From contig CM063251.1 in the NCBI GenBank assembly GCA_032158295.1, positions 11,261,016 through 11,325,015 of the forward strand: a stretch of DNA of 64,000 nt. The letters are read 5' to 3'. Positions 1 through 11,278 of this stretch are shown piece by piece. The first letter of the stretch is position 1, and every line of letters begins with the position of its first letter. A program made the translations under genes and the position numbers. Under the pieces are notes generated by a model that was not told the origin of the DNA, did not search any database, and saw only the letters and a program-made list of their open reading frames with translations. This stretch comes from Pycnopodia helianthoides (lineage: Eukaryota > Echinodermata > Asteroidea > Forcipulatida > Asteriidae).

Positions 1-415
1 AACAGCCATCCATCATAATGCTTCATGTAAAAATTGTTCTTTTCAATTTTGATTGTTCATGGAATATCAACACTCTACATTATACACAATGTATGCCATT
101 TGAATCAAGAAATTTAAGTCAACAGAAGAATGGCATTTGTAACAATGGCATACATTGTTACAATGTACAATGTGTAGGCTTACAGTCAATAATGTGCACA
201 TATGCAGGGCTTGATTTAGTCACTAGCCTGACACGAATACACACTCGTCAAGAAAGCTGCGGGTTATTCAAACTTGGCTCTTAGGTAGCCCAGTGGGTGA
301 TTCAAACACTAGCAATCTATCTCTTAAGAAATTATAATTGAATGATTTTCAAGCTACATGTGTGCATAATTACCATCTGATAGGGTTGTCAAAAATTGCA
401 GGCGAGTCAAATGTA

Positions 416-582
416 CGGCTGACTAGCCCAGAATATCGGCTGACTAGCCCAGAATATCGGCTGACTAGCCCAGAATATCGGCTGACTAGCCCAGAATATC
501 GGCTGACTAGCCCAGAATATCGGCTGACTAGCCAGAATATCGGCTGACTAGCCCAGAATATCGGCTGACTAGCCCAGAATAT
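416..582. repeat. 21-bp tandem repeat, 8 units
   Basis: Eight head-to-tail units of CGGCTGACTAGCCCAGAATAT. Seven are 21 bp and one (521-540) has lost a C. The units are otherwise essentially identical, so the array is young or homogenised. The unit length is a multiple of three, so both strands stay open in a short reading frame. I regard that as a by-product of the repeat and not as a protein. Confidence 0.97.
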
Positions 583-652
583 CAATCAACAGAAAAAGTT
601 AGTAATTGTCCAGTCAGTTAAAAACAAAACTAGAAAATAGGATAACATGTAG

Positions 653-789
653 CAGGCCTGGAATTTCATCTTTGAGGGGGCAAGGCCATTTTCATTTGGC
701 AAAGGGCACTTCCATTGGGAATTCTTAAACGCCATGGGAAACTTTTGAAAGGGCACCAAAGCCAATGCCTCGGTGTAAGTCCAGGCCTG
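653..789 (+). mobile_element. Family D MITE
   Basis: It starts CAGGCCTGGAATTTCATC and ends in CCAGGCCTG, the terminal inverted repeat of family D (compare 2994-3160). The interior carries the family's GGGCAAGGCCATTTTCATTT and GGGCACCAAAGCC blocks. No target duplication is preserved at this copy. It has no coding capacity. Confidence 0.8.
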
Positions 790-1970
790 AACTACATGTA
801 CATAAAATAATAGTTAATGGCCTGATGTGTCGACCCTAGCAGAGTCTTTCTTAAAAGCTAATTCTTACAAACGTATACAAGTTGTGTTGTGTTATCAAGT
901 TGAAAGCCAATAAAAAATAAATGAATAACTGGTACCCATACGTAAAACTTACATTTAAACTTGAAGATCAACCAATAAATCATGGTCCATTCTACTTTTC
1001 TCTGATGCTTTTACACGGAATTACATTTGTCGTTTTGGTGTGTATTTTTACATTGTAATTACTGCATAGTGCACCCAACAATGTGCCATGAAGCCTATTA
1101 AGCCAACAGACTTGTTATCAATCAGACCACATGACTGAAGGAGTTAGCATATTATTACTGACCTAATTTTTTGCTAGCGGCTGAAAACATTGCCATTGTT
1201 CATGTTGTTCTCCAGATGCTGTTGTCTACCCTGGTTTCTTTCTCCCCCCCCCCCTCACAAGATTGTGACCCAAATCCAGTGTCAGGGCCGGCACAGCTTG
1301 CCCCAGTTGGTCTTGGGTGATTGTGATGTTGTGATTCAGATGTTTTGAGAATTATGAAAAGAGCCTGCTCTAATTTTTGGGGGCAGTTATCAGGCAAAAG
1401 GTGTGCCTCCAATTGGTGGTTTCACTTTTGTAGTGACTCGCTTCACAAGCAAAACCACCAATTGGAGTGAGACAAGTGTGTCGAACAGTATACATGTACT
1501 CTGCTCGTCTTCAGGAGAGGGAAACCTGTTTGGTTCTGACCAATGATTGGAGTTCTTTGCAGTGTCGCTCATTATTCTGTGACATGCTGTGTGTTGAAGT
1601 AGAGAAGAATACACTGATACACTGTATCTTGGAAAGGACTTTTTGTGGTACAATGTACATATGTATGAATTGAACTTTTGCACCGACGTCACACGCAGCC
1701 TACTGCTTTGCTCACCATTTTGTGAGTCAAATTGCACATGATTGGTAAGTGTGTAAACTCCACATGGCCTGAAGTGCCCACTACACTGTAAAGCACATGG
1801 GGACATTGACTCACGAAATGGCGCAACCAAATTATTGTGATGATGACACTTGTGGCCACTTTTCATGGCTCTGCTTTAACTGTGGAATTCTGCGCTTATG
1901 ACTAATAGATTCATGCGCTTGTCGGGGCTCTGTAAGCGTAGAATTCTGTGGTAAGCAGTGTCATGAAATA
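790..1970. other. Upstream DNA without a recognised gene
   Basis: Near 820-865 there is a stretch like the family K motif (GACCCTAGCAGAGTCTTTC), also seen near 4110. An 11-base C run lies at 1244-1254. Bases 1880-1960 contain an inverted pair, GGAATTCTGCGCTTA and TAAGCGTAGAATTC, like the ends of a small foldback element. Bases 1806-1850 resemble 8281-8328. Short open frames on both strands match nothing I know. Confidence 0.5.
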
Positions 1971-2597
1971 GGGCCCTCATAGAGCTGCTTTAAAGTAGTA
2001 AACATTGCTTAGAAACTTTCAGCTGAGCAAAAGTTAGCAGGATACCAGTCCAAAATGGTACATGTGGAAAACTATTTTGGCTGGTAATTTTATTCTGGTA
2101 AGCATATCTTTATTTTGCTTTGCTACTTTTAGGTAGGGTCATACTTTGGCAATGACCGTGACAAAAAATTGTGTATTTCTATCCGAAAGCTTACTTGGTA
2201 TAAAGATGGTGATGGTAGTAAGCATCATGAGAAAACATTTCGTCCCAAGTACACACTCCGTTGATTAGAAATCAATAAAAACAATTGAATATGAGAAACG
2301 ATTCATGCATAAATTGTTTTCAGATTTCTGAGGGTTGGTGTCCATTTTTGCAGCCAGAGATGAGGTCGTTAGCCGCTGTCACCTCGCTAAATGTGGATTG
2401 ATTTGGCGCTCATGTGAAAATACCCTGACATTTTTTTTGCTGTTTTCTCAGCAAGTAGACACTGTATTCAGCTGAAACTTTCACATGTGAATTTTTATTG
2501 AATCTTTCTTGTTGGTTTTGCCTTTAAATCAGCATTACGCTGACAAAAACCATATGATAACCCACCTTTAACTAAGCAGCTCTATGAAATTGGGCAC
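1971..2597 (+). mobile_element. Family F palindromic-ended element, split by a family C insertion
   Basis: The left part (1971-2130) runs from GGGCCCTCATAGAGCTGC to TGCTTTGCTACTTTT. The right end (2572-2597) reads CTAAGCAGCTCTATGAAATTGGGC. The uninterrupted copies at 32807-33181 join these two parts directly, which shows that the 2131-2571 element inserted into this one. The ends form a terminal inverted repeat (GGGCCCAAATTCATAGAGCTGC type). Confidence 0.8.
2131..2571 (+). mobile_element. Family C TTAA-type MITE nested in family F
   Basis: It begins AGGTAGGGTCATACTTTGG and ends CCCACCTTTAA. Over its length it is related to 41701-42144, sharing AAGATGGTRATGGT, CTCCGTTGATTA, GCTGTTTTCTCA and CAGCTGAAACTTTCA, and more distantly to 61366-61627. 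The right end keeps the TTAA target and the left TTAA is eroded. It has no coding capacity. Confidence 0.85.
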
Positions 2598-2993
2598 TGG
2601 CGACTTGGATCAAACTGTCTACATAAACAAACACAGTACATACATGTTGTTTTTACATGTGTGTACAGTTACATTACATTATTGCCTCAATATATTTGTT
2701 TAACTTGAAGCTCATTAAAAGACGGGTTCAAGGTAAAACAGTGAAAGGGTTCATGTACAATGTTCACTCAGGGTTTTCTATAGGAACATGAAGTAATCCT
2801 CAGAGATCAAAAGCTTTAGGACATCCCCTTTTCCTGAGTGAGTGCATTCAGTTTCTTGCTCTTTCTTTGCTTTTCATTAATGTATAACTTACAACGTCAA
2901 CATTTTCGAACATGTTTTTTACAAATTTAGAAGCCATCTCTCTGTACTTCATCTACATGTACATGTACACCTCAGTGAAAATTGTTAAAAGTT

Positions 2994-3160
2994 CAGGCCT
3001 GGAATTTCATCTTTGAGAGGGCAAGGCCATTTTCATTTTGCAAAAGGCGCTTCCATTGGAAAATCTTAAAGTCTATGGGAAACTTTTGAAGGGGCACTGA
3101 GGCCAAGACCAGGGCAATGAAGGCCATGGCCTCCGTGGCCTCTGTGTAATTCCAGGCCTG
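2994..3160 (+). mobile_element. Family D MITE with 6-bp target duplication
   Basis: The element runs from CAGGCCTGGAATTTCATC to GTAATTCCAGGCCTG, a 13-base inverted repeat at its ends. It is flanked on both sides by AAAGTT (2988-2993 and 3161-3166). The same 6-bp duplication length is seen at 17664-17869 and 53816-53973, which fixes the element boundaries. Confidence 0.92.
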
Positions 3161-3190
3161 AAAGTTTATACAGGATGGGTACATGTAGAG

Positions 3191-3549
3191 TTAACAAAAT
3201 CATTGCAGATAGTGTTCTGTTTTGGGGTGATCTACCAATATATGATTATGAATCTGTTTTGCGAGTTAGGAGAAAATAGTGAAAACCGTGCACAGTTTTC
3301 ATGGTTTTCAGCATACATTTATAAACACATGGTCCTTAATTTTGGTTTCAACAATCAAAATCAGTGCATTTTTTTAAAAAGGTTTTCAGATAGGCCTACA
3401 GTTTTCTTGAATGTGACTTCATTTCAGAGGGAAATATTTTTCACAGAAAAAAAAATAGGTCTAGTATGAACTTAATAATCAGTAAGCTTTCAGACTAAAA
3501 TTAGACACTGATGTTTTTTATCCTTACCAACCCTGTATAGTACCTTTAA
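3191..3549 (-). mobile_element. Family B TTAA-type MITE, reverse orientation
   Basis: This is the reverse complement of the 56033-56421 copy. It contains TTTTGGTT..CAAAATCAG, TTTCAGAGGGAAATATTT, AGTATGAACTT and the end ACCAACCCTGTATAGTACC, followed by TTAA. TTAA is present at both edges (3191-3194 and 3546-3549), although the left inverted repeat has been lost. Confidence 0.85.
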
Positions 3550-4084
3550 ATTTATGGACAGCCTCAATCAAAAAGAACGCATGCCCCCTTCATTCTGGAA
3601 AAGCCAACGGTTTATTGTATTCATCTTTAATGCCTTTGATTTTGTGTGCATGTGTTGACATTAGTTGTTAGAGTAACAAATCCTGCTGAATAGTAACCCA
3701 GTCAAAATTCAAGAGCAAATAGAGAGTTGCCGGGCAGCGTATAACTGTAGATAGCACTTGAGACACCTAGAGTGTAGACAAAGACATTCCTGCTTGTGTA
3801 GCATTGGATCATCAAATCCCTATGATCAAACATGCCTGTGATAAAAAATCAGGGATCAACCAGACAAGCTTAAATCAGGAGGAGGGATTCCGGACGGATT
3901 CCCTCTTAGAATTTGTTTGATAAAAACCAGGGCAAGGACTAGCTACATGTACATACATTGCTACTTATTTTTACATCCTGGACATAAAAACAAAACGTTT
4001 TGCACATGGTACAACTTTACAGTTGACCGGGAAAATCGTATAATTAGCTGTTGCAAACAAAAAGGACCTGTGGTATAAAGGCAA

Positions 4085-4480
4085 AAAATAGTTACTGGCC
4101 TAACATTTCGACCCTAGCAGAGTCTTTCTCAAAGGCTAAAAGACAAATATCATAGTTTAGTTTAAGTCTGAAATCTCACTGATTATGAAGTTCATATGAA
4201 AGTCCTATTTGAGATGCTTTATCTGTAAACCTTAAAAAAACAACGTAATAAGCTGATTTTGGTTGTTACAACCAAAATTAAGGACAGTGTGTTTACATGC
4301 TGAAAAATTTGCATGGTTTTTCACTATTTCTCCTGACTCACACATTGGATTAAGACCAAATTTTCATACATGTAGGTCTGTTAGTGTTATTCTATAAATT
4401 TATGTATGGTTCATCACACAAAACATGAACACTGTCTGTGACTATTTTGTCAGCTCTACCAATTCAGTCGTGTACATGTA
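4085..4480 (+). mobile_element. Degraded family K motif followed by family B MITE
   Basis: Bases 4085-4140 hold the family K motif (CGACCCTAGCAGAGTCTTTC). Bases 4160-4475 match family B: CTGATTATGAAGTTCATA, AGCTGATTTTGGTTGTTACA, CATGGTTTTTCACTATTT, CACAAAACATGAACACTGTC and CTACCAATTCAGTC. Both terminal inverted repeats are eroded, so the borders are approximate. Confidence 0.75.
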
Positions 4481-5229
4481 CTGGGAATAATGTCTATTGT
4501 GTTTGTGTTCTTTAAAACAAAAATATTTATGTTGTTTTCAATTCAGATTTTCTGTGACTGTTGGAGCACAGCGTCAAGTGAGATGTAATTCTGCCTGGAA
4601 GCAGTTTGTCATGTGTCACCCAGCCTGACTGGAGAGATGTCACAGATTCCCCTGACATGGTACTTAAGTATAAACTCTGAGACATTTCCTCAAGTTGTAG
4701 TATTTAGGCAATTTGTACTCCAGGAAGGTCACCTGCCTAGAAGGCCATACACTGTACTTAAAAAATAAAATGGATCCCTGGGATTCGGACTCGAGGTAAG
4801 GCTGCAAGAGGTGTGTATACAGTGGAATGTGTGCAGAAGGCTGTCAGAGAAATGAGGTGACATTCGATTTTAATTTGATTTGGTTTGATTTATTCGGCAA
4901 ACTATGCAATATGCACACAAACTAGACAGAAAACAGCAAGAAAAGAAATTTGTTTGCCGAGGATAAAAAAAAAATGGCAAAGAATTTATATTTCCATTGT
5001 GGTCCTCTGACTGAAAAACGAAATGGGGTGCAGTTATTGTATACCATGGACGAAACAACTTGAAGGACTACAGCAAAATACAAGCAAATACAGGACAGGA
5101 TTATAAAAGCAATCTAAACAAGCACAAGAAGTAAGCCGAGATTAAAAAAAAACTTAAGGATTTATATGAAAATAAAATATAATATAAAAAGTAAAAAACT
5201 AAAAAAATTTACATTGATAAAAACAAAAA

Positions 5230-5350
5230 GACAGTGTAAAAAGTTGCCTGAGTTTACTGGCCCAACGTTTTAATCACCGGTCTGGTCCTGAGTTTACTGG
5301 CCCAACGCTGCCTGGGGCCTGCGGTCCAGTTTTAATTTCGAGCCCTGCCA
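5230..5350 (-). mobile_element. Family M repeat fragment
   Basis: It contains GAGTTTACTGGCCCAACG twice (near 5252 and 5288) and ends TTTTAATTTCGAGCCCTG. The reverse complement resembles 6370-6460 (CAGGGCCTGAAATTAACACTGGGC..TTGGGCCAGTAAATTC). The CAGGGCTCGAAATTA-like end resembles hAT-type termini, but no target duplication was identified. Confidence 0.55.
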
Positions 5351-6369
5351 TATCTGAAGTTTTTACATAATTTACAAAGTATGACTTTCTTGTGAACAGT
5401 TATTGTGGTTTAAATATTCTGATAAAGCATGTATACATGTAATGAAATTATCTTCAGCAAGCCCTCTGTGACCTCTTGTATACCGTGTACACTGCACTGG
5501 ATGTGTGACTAATACCGTGGTGTGTAAATTAGCCAATAGATCGTTTCTTATTCAAAGTTCCGAAGGACCTTGTCCCTGGAGGCTGGTATATCTAGCCTCT
5601 GTGGGACTGTGGGGTTTTCAAAAGTCCCTCCCTGGTCAGTTGATATTATACCCGTTGCTTTTTTGATGTTTCTCCGAGATCCAATTTGGCAATTCAAAAG
5701 CCTGGTGATCCCCATCAGAAATTTCCATTCATAGCTAAAGTGCAGCGGGGCATGTGTTAATACCTGAGTCATAGATCAGCAAACATTGACTGTGGGCAGA
5801 TTAAGGTTTTTTTTTTTTTTTTTTAACAGTTTAAGTGGTAGCTTGGGATTGGGTTTGGGTCAAATGGGGAAGGGGGAGTTAATGGAAAGTAGATGGAAGA
5901 TCATGCAAAAGCACAAGGTCGGTAAACATTAAAGTGTCTTAAAATCGGCTCATGAATTTGTTACTTGATAAGGGTTGAAATTAAAAACCTGTTCTAATCA
6001 AAAGTTCAAAAGTTGGTAGAACATTACACACATGTTTGTCTGTCTTTCCAGGGTTCTGGGTCATGATGCATCCTTTTTTAAATGTTTTATTTTGAATAAA
6101 ATACAGCCAATTCACCAACTGTTAATTTGATTATTGGAGATCTGTCGCTGGACATGAAGAACATTCAGGGTACATGTACTGGGCCAATAACCCACCGTGA
6201 GTTTAAATTTAAACAATATCTGATTTCCAATGACTTCTTTGGTCACAAGTGAACTCTCAGTGTTAAATCCCTTAGACAGATCCCTCAGTGTATCAACGAT
6301 TCGGGGAAAGTTTTTGCTCAGAATCCTTAAATGAACAATAAAGGCTGACACTCTTCTGCCATACACTAT

Positions 6370-6460
6370 ACAGGGCCTGAAATTAACACTGGGCTGCAGG
6401 CCTGGGGCAAGTGATTTTAGCATTGGGCCAGTAAATTCGGGACCAGACAAGTTCAGCAGT
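6370..6460 (+). mobile_element. Family M repeat fragment
   Basis: It begins CAGGGCCTGAAATTAACACT and continues through GCCTGGGGCAAG and TTGGGCCAGTAAATTC to GGGACCAGAC. This is the inverted counterpart of 5230-5350. It has no coding capacity. Confidence 0.55.
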
Positions 6461-6464
6461 TTTG

Positions 6465-8045
6465 TGTTTTTTCGATTGAATACCTCACTGTGGGATATAT
6501 TTAATGGAACAGAATTATGTTCAAATGTTGACGTTGAGTCTGATAAAATCTTTCAATTCTGTTGAGTATGGAAGTATAATTATCCATAGACAAATGAGAT
6601 GAATCTTCTCTTAGTGCTTGTTCAAATAAAAACAGTTTACATGTTTAATTGGGAAGATTCTGATTTTGATATTGGTCTTGTAAACAAATTTCTGGTTCAG
6701 TAAGATTTTGAGCTACAAAGTACAAGCCCTACAGTCTTGTGGATTTTGAAGCCTCAAATTGAAGCCTCGACAAACACTGAAAATTGTGTGACTGCGCAAA
6801 AGCTTGCCCCAAACTACGTGTACATTTGACATGCAGCAATCTGTCTTTGTACATGTATTGCATAATTTACAGATCTAATTAAGCATTTTCTTGTGACCAA
6901 TTAAGTCATTGTACTGAGATAAATGTAATGAGCAAATGGCTTTACCAGAGCTTCTAATGTAAAGCACTTAAACTATGGCATTTTGATCTCATTATTTATT
7001 ACTTTAATTATCCACTAAATTTACAACAACATTGTCTGAGACTAGCAGGGCACTCATACAGAAACATCAAAGGACCTGTCTCTCAGCTCATCACCTGATC
7101 AGCAAAACATGGAAGGAGAAATAGAGGAAGGCAAAAGCTCAGCTAGGGACATTGGGGTGCTTCCAACTCTGTCCTTGCTATATGTTCCAACTGATCTTCC
7201 TAATGAGGGATAGACATGAATGGGCAAAACTCAACATGATTCCGACCTTGGTTGACTAGCGAGTGAGAGATAGATTACTTTTTGTTGTTGCATACGTGTA
7301 CATTACTTAATTACAATCAGATCACTGAAAGTACATTCGGGTCCACATCTTTCCTACCACTGGTTTCAGTCAATATTTGTTGAGAGAGAGAGAGGCTGAG
7401 ACTGAGACTGCACTTTACTGCATCACGGAGGAAGAAAACCCTCGCAGGCTGCCATAACAAATCAAATTTTGTTTGCAGAGTTTCATGGGGAGTAGGCTGA
7501 TTAACGGCTAATTAAAACTTGTTTGATTTATGGCTGAGTCACCTACCATCTGAGCTATGCATTGTATGGCCCATGTACATTATACGGTACATTCATTTTT
7601 TTCTTGAAGGAAGAGGGAACTTTCCTCTGAGAAAGTGACACATTCATTAGGGCATGGTGTGTAGGAAAGTGCAGTATGTGGACATTTTAAAACCCTGCAG
7701 TGAGGGCTGCTGTCGGCACATGCTGACATAATTTTAATATTTCCATTGTCTTAACCAGGTCCTACACATTGGTCAGCTCATATGCCATGATATCCTAAGC
7801 TGGACCATGCCTCATGTCCTAGAGGGGGTGTCACTCATTAGGAGTCTGTGATTTGGTTAGGAGGGGGCAGGGCAAAACTCTGCCAGCATCCTTTGTGTAC
7901 AAAAGTGGTATGTCAATTGTCAATGGTAGATGGCAATACCTGGACATGTAAACAACACACTAACATTAAAACAATAATAGAAAAAAATGCAAAACAAACC
8001 CTCTTTACCTTGGAAAAATCAAACAGGTCCCTAGCTCAAGGGTTT
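6465..8045. other. Non-coding stretch, nothing recognised
   Basis: This is unique-looking AT-rich DNA with a short GA run near 7382-7393 and scattered TACATGTA-type palindromes. No open frame shows a recognisable domain, and no repeat copy was matched elsewhere in the window. Confidence 0.4.
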
Positions 8046-8126
8046 TTAATAATAAATAATAATAATAATAATGAGTATTTATATAGCGCCTTTAGCAAGA
8101 TCAAAGCGCTGCACAGTGCACCAAGT
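8046..8126 (-). mobile_element. LINE/SINE 3' tail with (ATT)n
   Basis: Read on the minus strand this is AGCGCTTTGATCTTGC, then GGCGCTATATAAATACTC, then an ATT microsatellite. This is the familiar tail of CR1/L2-type LINEs and the SINEs that borrow their 3' ends. Only the tail survives. Confidence 0.6.
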
Positions 8127-8278
8127 CTGATGCTTTGTTTTTTTAAGGGCACCAAGGCGTTTTCTCCTTGGTAAAGGGCACCTCTATGGAACATTGTACA
8201 TTTCTACTGGCACATTCTAATGGGCACCAAGGCAATGACCAGGGGCAATCCGTTGCCTCAGTGAAGTTTATCAGGCCT
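8127..8278 (-). mobile_element. Family D-related fragment
   Basis: It contains the family blocks GGGCACCAAGGC, GGTAAAGGGCACCTC, GGGCACCAAGGCAATGACCA and the end CAGGCCTG at about 8271-8278. The outer left end is not preserved. Confidence 0.6.
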
Positions 8279-8957
8279 GCCATTGACTCCCAAAATGGCT
8301 CAACCAAGATTATTGTGATGAAAACGTCCTGGGCCAGAACATATGAACTAGAAAAAGCACAGATTTGCTTGCGTTCCGTTTGCATGACGTGTTTGTTATT
8401 ATAGTTTGGCAACGTGATTATTTTCATCGACCAAAGCTAATGAAAACTAGCATCCTACAACTTTCAGATACCCAATTGGATTGCACTAAGCTAGTTAAAG
8501 TTCAATCATTGCACGCATGTCATCCTTCACTCTGGTAGTTGACAGTACATACAAGTACATGACATGTGTACAATGTATGTACATGGTGTAATGTGTAATG
8601 TGCAATGTGTGATGGTTTTTTGTTCATAAACCTCTAGATGCCATGTGAGTACAACAAGGCGTGCCAGTCCCCTACCACACTCAGGAACATTACACAAAGT
8701 CACAATGGTTGTAATTGAATTTGTAGTGGACAGAGATTGATTGAAGTCACATCATCTCCATTGTATGTCTCTCTCCCCCCCCCCTTCACTAGCCTCTGGG
8801 TCTACTCTAGGATGCACACAACATGTACTGCGCGCACATCACTCAAAGTCATAGGTAAATCTTGGGGTATAAAAAAGGGATTAAAGGTGAGGAGGGAAAG
8901 TCAGGATTCTTTCAGCAATTTTTTCTTTGATTTTTGTGACATTTTCTGTTTCGTTAT

Positions 8958-9352
8958 TTAAAGGAACGTTACATAATTGGTTTTTGCTAACAAAACAGTT
9001 GCTGGCAGTGTAAGCACTTTATGTAATCCACCAATACATAAACTGACAAACCTGTAGAAGTTTGAGATCGATCGGCCATCTGGGTCACAAGAAAATAGTG
9101 AAAAACCGATTACACATTTGCATGAAATCATATAGGTTCAACAAATGAATAAAACACTCACTGAGCGATAAACTCCAATCGGAAAATTAGTTTATTCATT
9201 TCTCGTCAAATAGGGTATGGCATTTCAGACAAATATTTCAAGGGATGTTTTCTACCAGCATCATCATTAGGCCGTGTAAGTTTTATGTAAATCTGTGATT
9301 AAAAAGTTTATTTTACAAGTTTTTCCTTACCAATTCTGTAATGTTCCTTTAA
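8958..9352 (+). mobile_element. Family B-related TTAA MITE (divergent, near-intact TIRs)
   Basis: TTAA (8958-8961) is followed by AGGAACGTTACATAATTGGT. The other end reads ACCAATTCTGTAATGTTCCT and then TTAA (9349-9352). These ends are inverted repeats of each other with few mismatches and resemble family B ends (AGGTACTATACAGGATTGGT). The interior differs from the other B copies, so this is a separate subfamily. Confidence 0.88.
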
Positions 9353-9491
9353 AGTGACTTTCAAAGATAAATCTTGTTTTGAAGACCTGCAATTCAAGAA
9401 TGAAAAGAAAAGTCCCTCCTAAGCACAATTTTAAGCAAGCGACTTCAATGTCGGACCTATATACTAAAGTTTAGCGTTTTCCTGAAGTGAA

Positions 9492-10133
9492 TAAGCTTGG
9501 GCGATACCACGATATTATCGAATATCGTGATACTAGTTCTGAAACGATTACGATATTGGGTCACGTTTATTTTAATCGTGATATCGGTAAATGCGAATCG
9601 TTAAGTATCGCGATGTATTTCCTAGCCGAGACGATCTTGCAACAATAAATCTCCTTGTCCAGACGATATTGCAACAATAAATCTCCTAGTCGAGACGATT
9701 TGCTGCAACAAAGATTTGCAAGCCACAGACCGCAACCGCAAGATTCCCCAACAGATCCGATCTGACGGGGTTTAGTCTTCGAAAAAACCAACATCAAGTG
9801 CGATGTTAATGCGGTACGGGTTTGGACGTGGAGTAGCGTGATCTAGTTAGTTATGCACACATAAAGAACAGTCTGTCATGCGCAGTTAACACATTAAATG
9901 TGTGTAAGTAATAGGCCCAGGTTTTCATACCATAGGTTTAGAGTAAAACCGGAAGAATAGGTGATTAGAACAACAGTATAAGTGATACATGTAAGTCATT
10001 CATAGCCACAACTCACACTGTCAGATTTGTAGAAGAATGACGTCATCAAAAATTAATCGTGATAATATCGAATATCGCGATATATTCTCGACGATATATC
10101 GTGGCTGAGAAAAATGGATATCGCCCAAGCTTA
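9492..10133. mobile_element. hAT-like MITE, 642 bp
   Basis: The ends TAAGCTTGGGCGATA and TATCGCCCAAGCTTA are inverted repeats. The flanks GAAGTGAA (9484-9491) and GAAGTGAC (10134-10141) match at 7 of 8 bases, consistent with an 8-bp hAT target duplication. The sub-terminal regions are rich in ATATCG palindromes. A unit of about 36 bp with GAGACGAT..TTGCAACAATAAATCTCC is tandemly repeated at about 9624-9712. There is no transposase, so it is non-autonomous. Confidence 0.88.
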
Positions 10134-10141
10134 GAAGTGAC

Positions 10142-10856
10142 GTATCTCAATATTCATTGACTTGAAAACAGCGCTCTGCTGGCAAATCTTGGTTTCTTCA
10201 TTTTCACAAAGTGATGTAATGTGTCGACTGTTGAGGAATGAATTACTCATTAAAACAGTTACAAGAAAGTTAAAACACATTGGTAGGTCTGTACGAAAGA
10301 AGTCAGCTTTATTTTGTCTTAAAAAAAACCATAAAAATAGTACTTGCAATCTCTGAAACAGCAGCTTGAAAATAGTTCAAATTCAACGGCGATTTTCTCC
10401 AATCACTGAATTTCTGGCTGTGGAACATAATTATAAGATCATTTCACTTGAACAGTGACGAGTTATTGCAGCTACATGTATGTACATGTACTAATCACAA
10501 ATTTAAAGAGGCACAAGTTGTAACAATGCTTACTGTTTCTTGTAGGGCTTTTTGGCTGGTACATGTACATTGTGTATACTTAAGCAGTGTGATTCCTGTT
10601 TTTACTAAGCTTTATCTGTGCTAGGCAAGATTTTTGTGCTTTAACCATCTCAACGAAATTTAGCCCAGGGCCCAATTTACCAATCTGGATTAAAAAGGCA
10701 ATGCTTAGCAGAAACAGGTGGCCAGTAATTTCTACAAGTACTTTAGAAAACCTGTTACTGGTTCCCTTTGTAGCTGTACAGTTAAACTTGTCCGTCAGCA
10801 TTTTCCTCTTAAACTTTGATGAAATTGGTCTTGGCTGAAGGTAAGATATTTGTTTC
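10142..10856. other. Non-coding stretch with a weak family F relic
   Basis: Bases 10669-10735 contain GGGCCCAATTTACCAATCTGG and GGCAATGCTTAGCAGAAACAGGTGGCCAGTAA, weakly like family F. Overlapping short frames on both strands at 10131-10356 are not recognisable proteins. Confidence 0.4.
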
Positions 10857-11278
10857 CTAAAGGGCCCAAGTCCTTCAAAATCTTCATTGCCAAAGTGCAG
10901 GATTGAGAAGGATTTGGGGTTTTAGGGATCTGCAACACAGGAGGATTTAGAAGGGTTTGGGCTATAATGAGTTTTTGTTAGGGTAGGATTTAGCAGGACT
11001 TGGGCTATCGGGCTGTTTTTACATAGGAGGATTTAGAAGGTTTTAGGTCTTATGCAGCTTAGCCAAAATAGGATTCTGAAGGTTTTGGGCTTTCAGTTGA
11101 CTCCCTAACTTCTGTCTCAAAAGGATTTAGAAGGATTTGGGCTAATATGTTAAATTTACAATAAGGATATAGAAGGATTTGGGCACTTAAGGTTTATGAC
11201 AACTTTAATCTGAAGGATGTAGAAGGATTTGGGCAGTATGTTTACCCAAGGGTCTAGTCTGTTAGTGTTAGGGTTAGG
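10857..11278 (+). repeat. Periodic AAGGATTTGGGC repeat, left member of an inverted pair
   Basis: It opens CTAAAGGGCCCAAGTCCTTC and then carries about eight degenerate units ending GAAGGATTTGGGCT, spaced roughly 35-60 bp apart. It ends CCCAAGGGTCTAGTCTGTTA. The reverse complement of 61851-62278 matches it nearly end to end. The first unit (CCCAAGTCCTTCAAAATC) is inverted relative to the others, so the left end can form a hairpin. It has no coding capacity. Confidence 0.93.

Noticed and set aside
416..582. CRISPR-like direct repeats
   Set aside because: The units abut with no spacers, and the DNA is clearly eukaryotic.
6112..6450. 112-codon minus-strand frame
   Set aside because: Part of it lies in the family M repeat and the rest has no recognisable domain.
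11262..11278. Telomere-like TTAGGGTTAGGG
   Set aside because: Only about two units, at the end of the periodic repeat; not a telomeric array.
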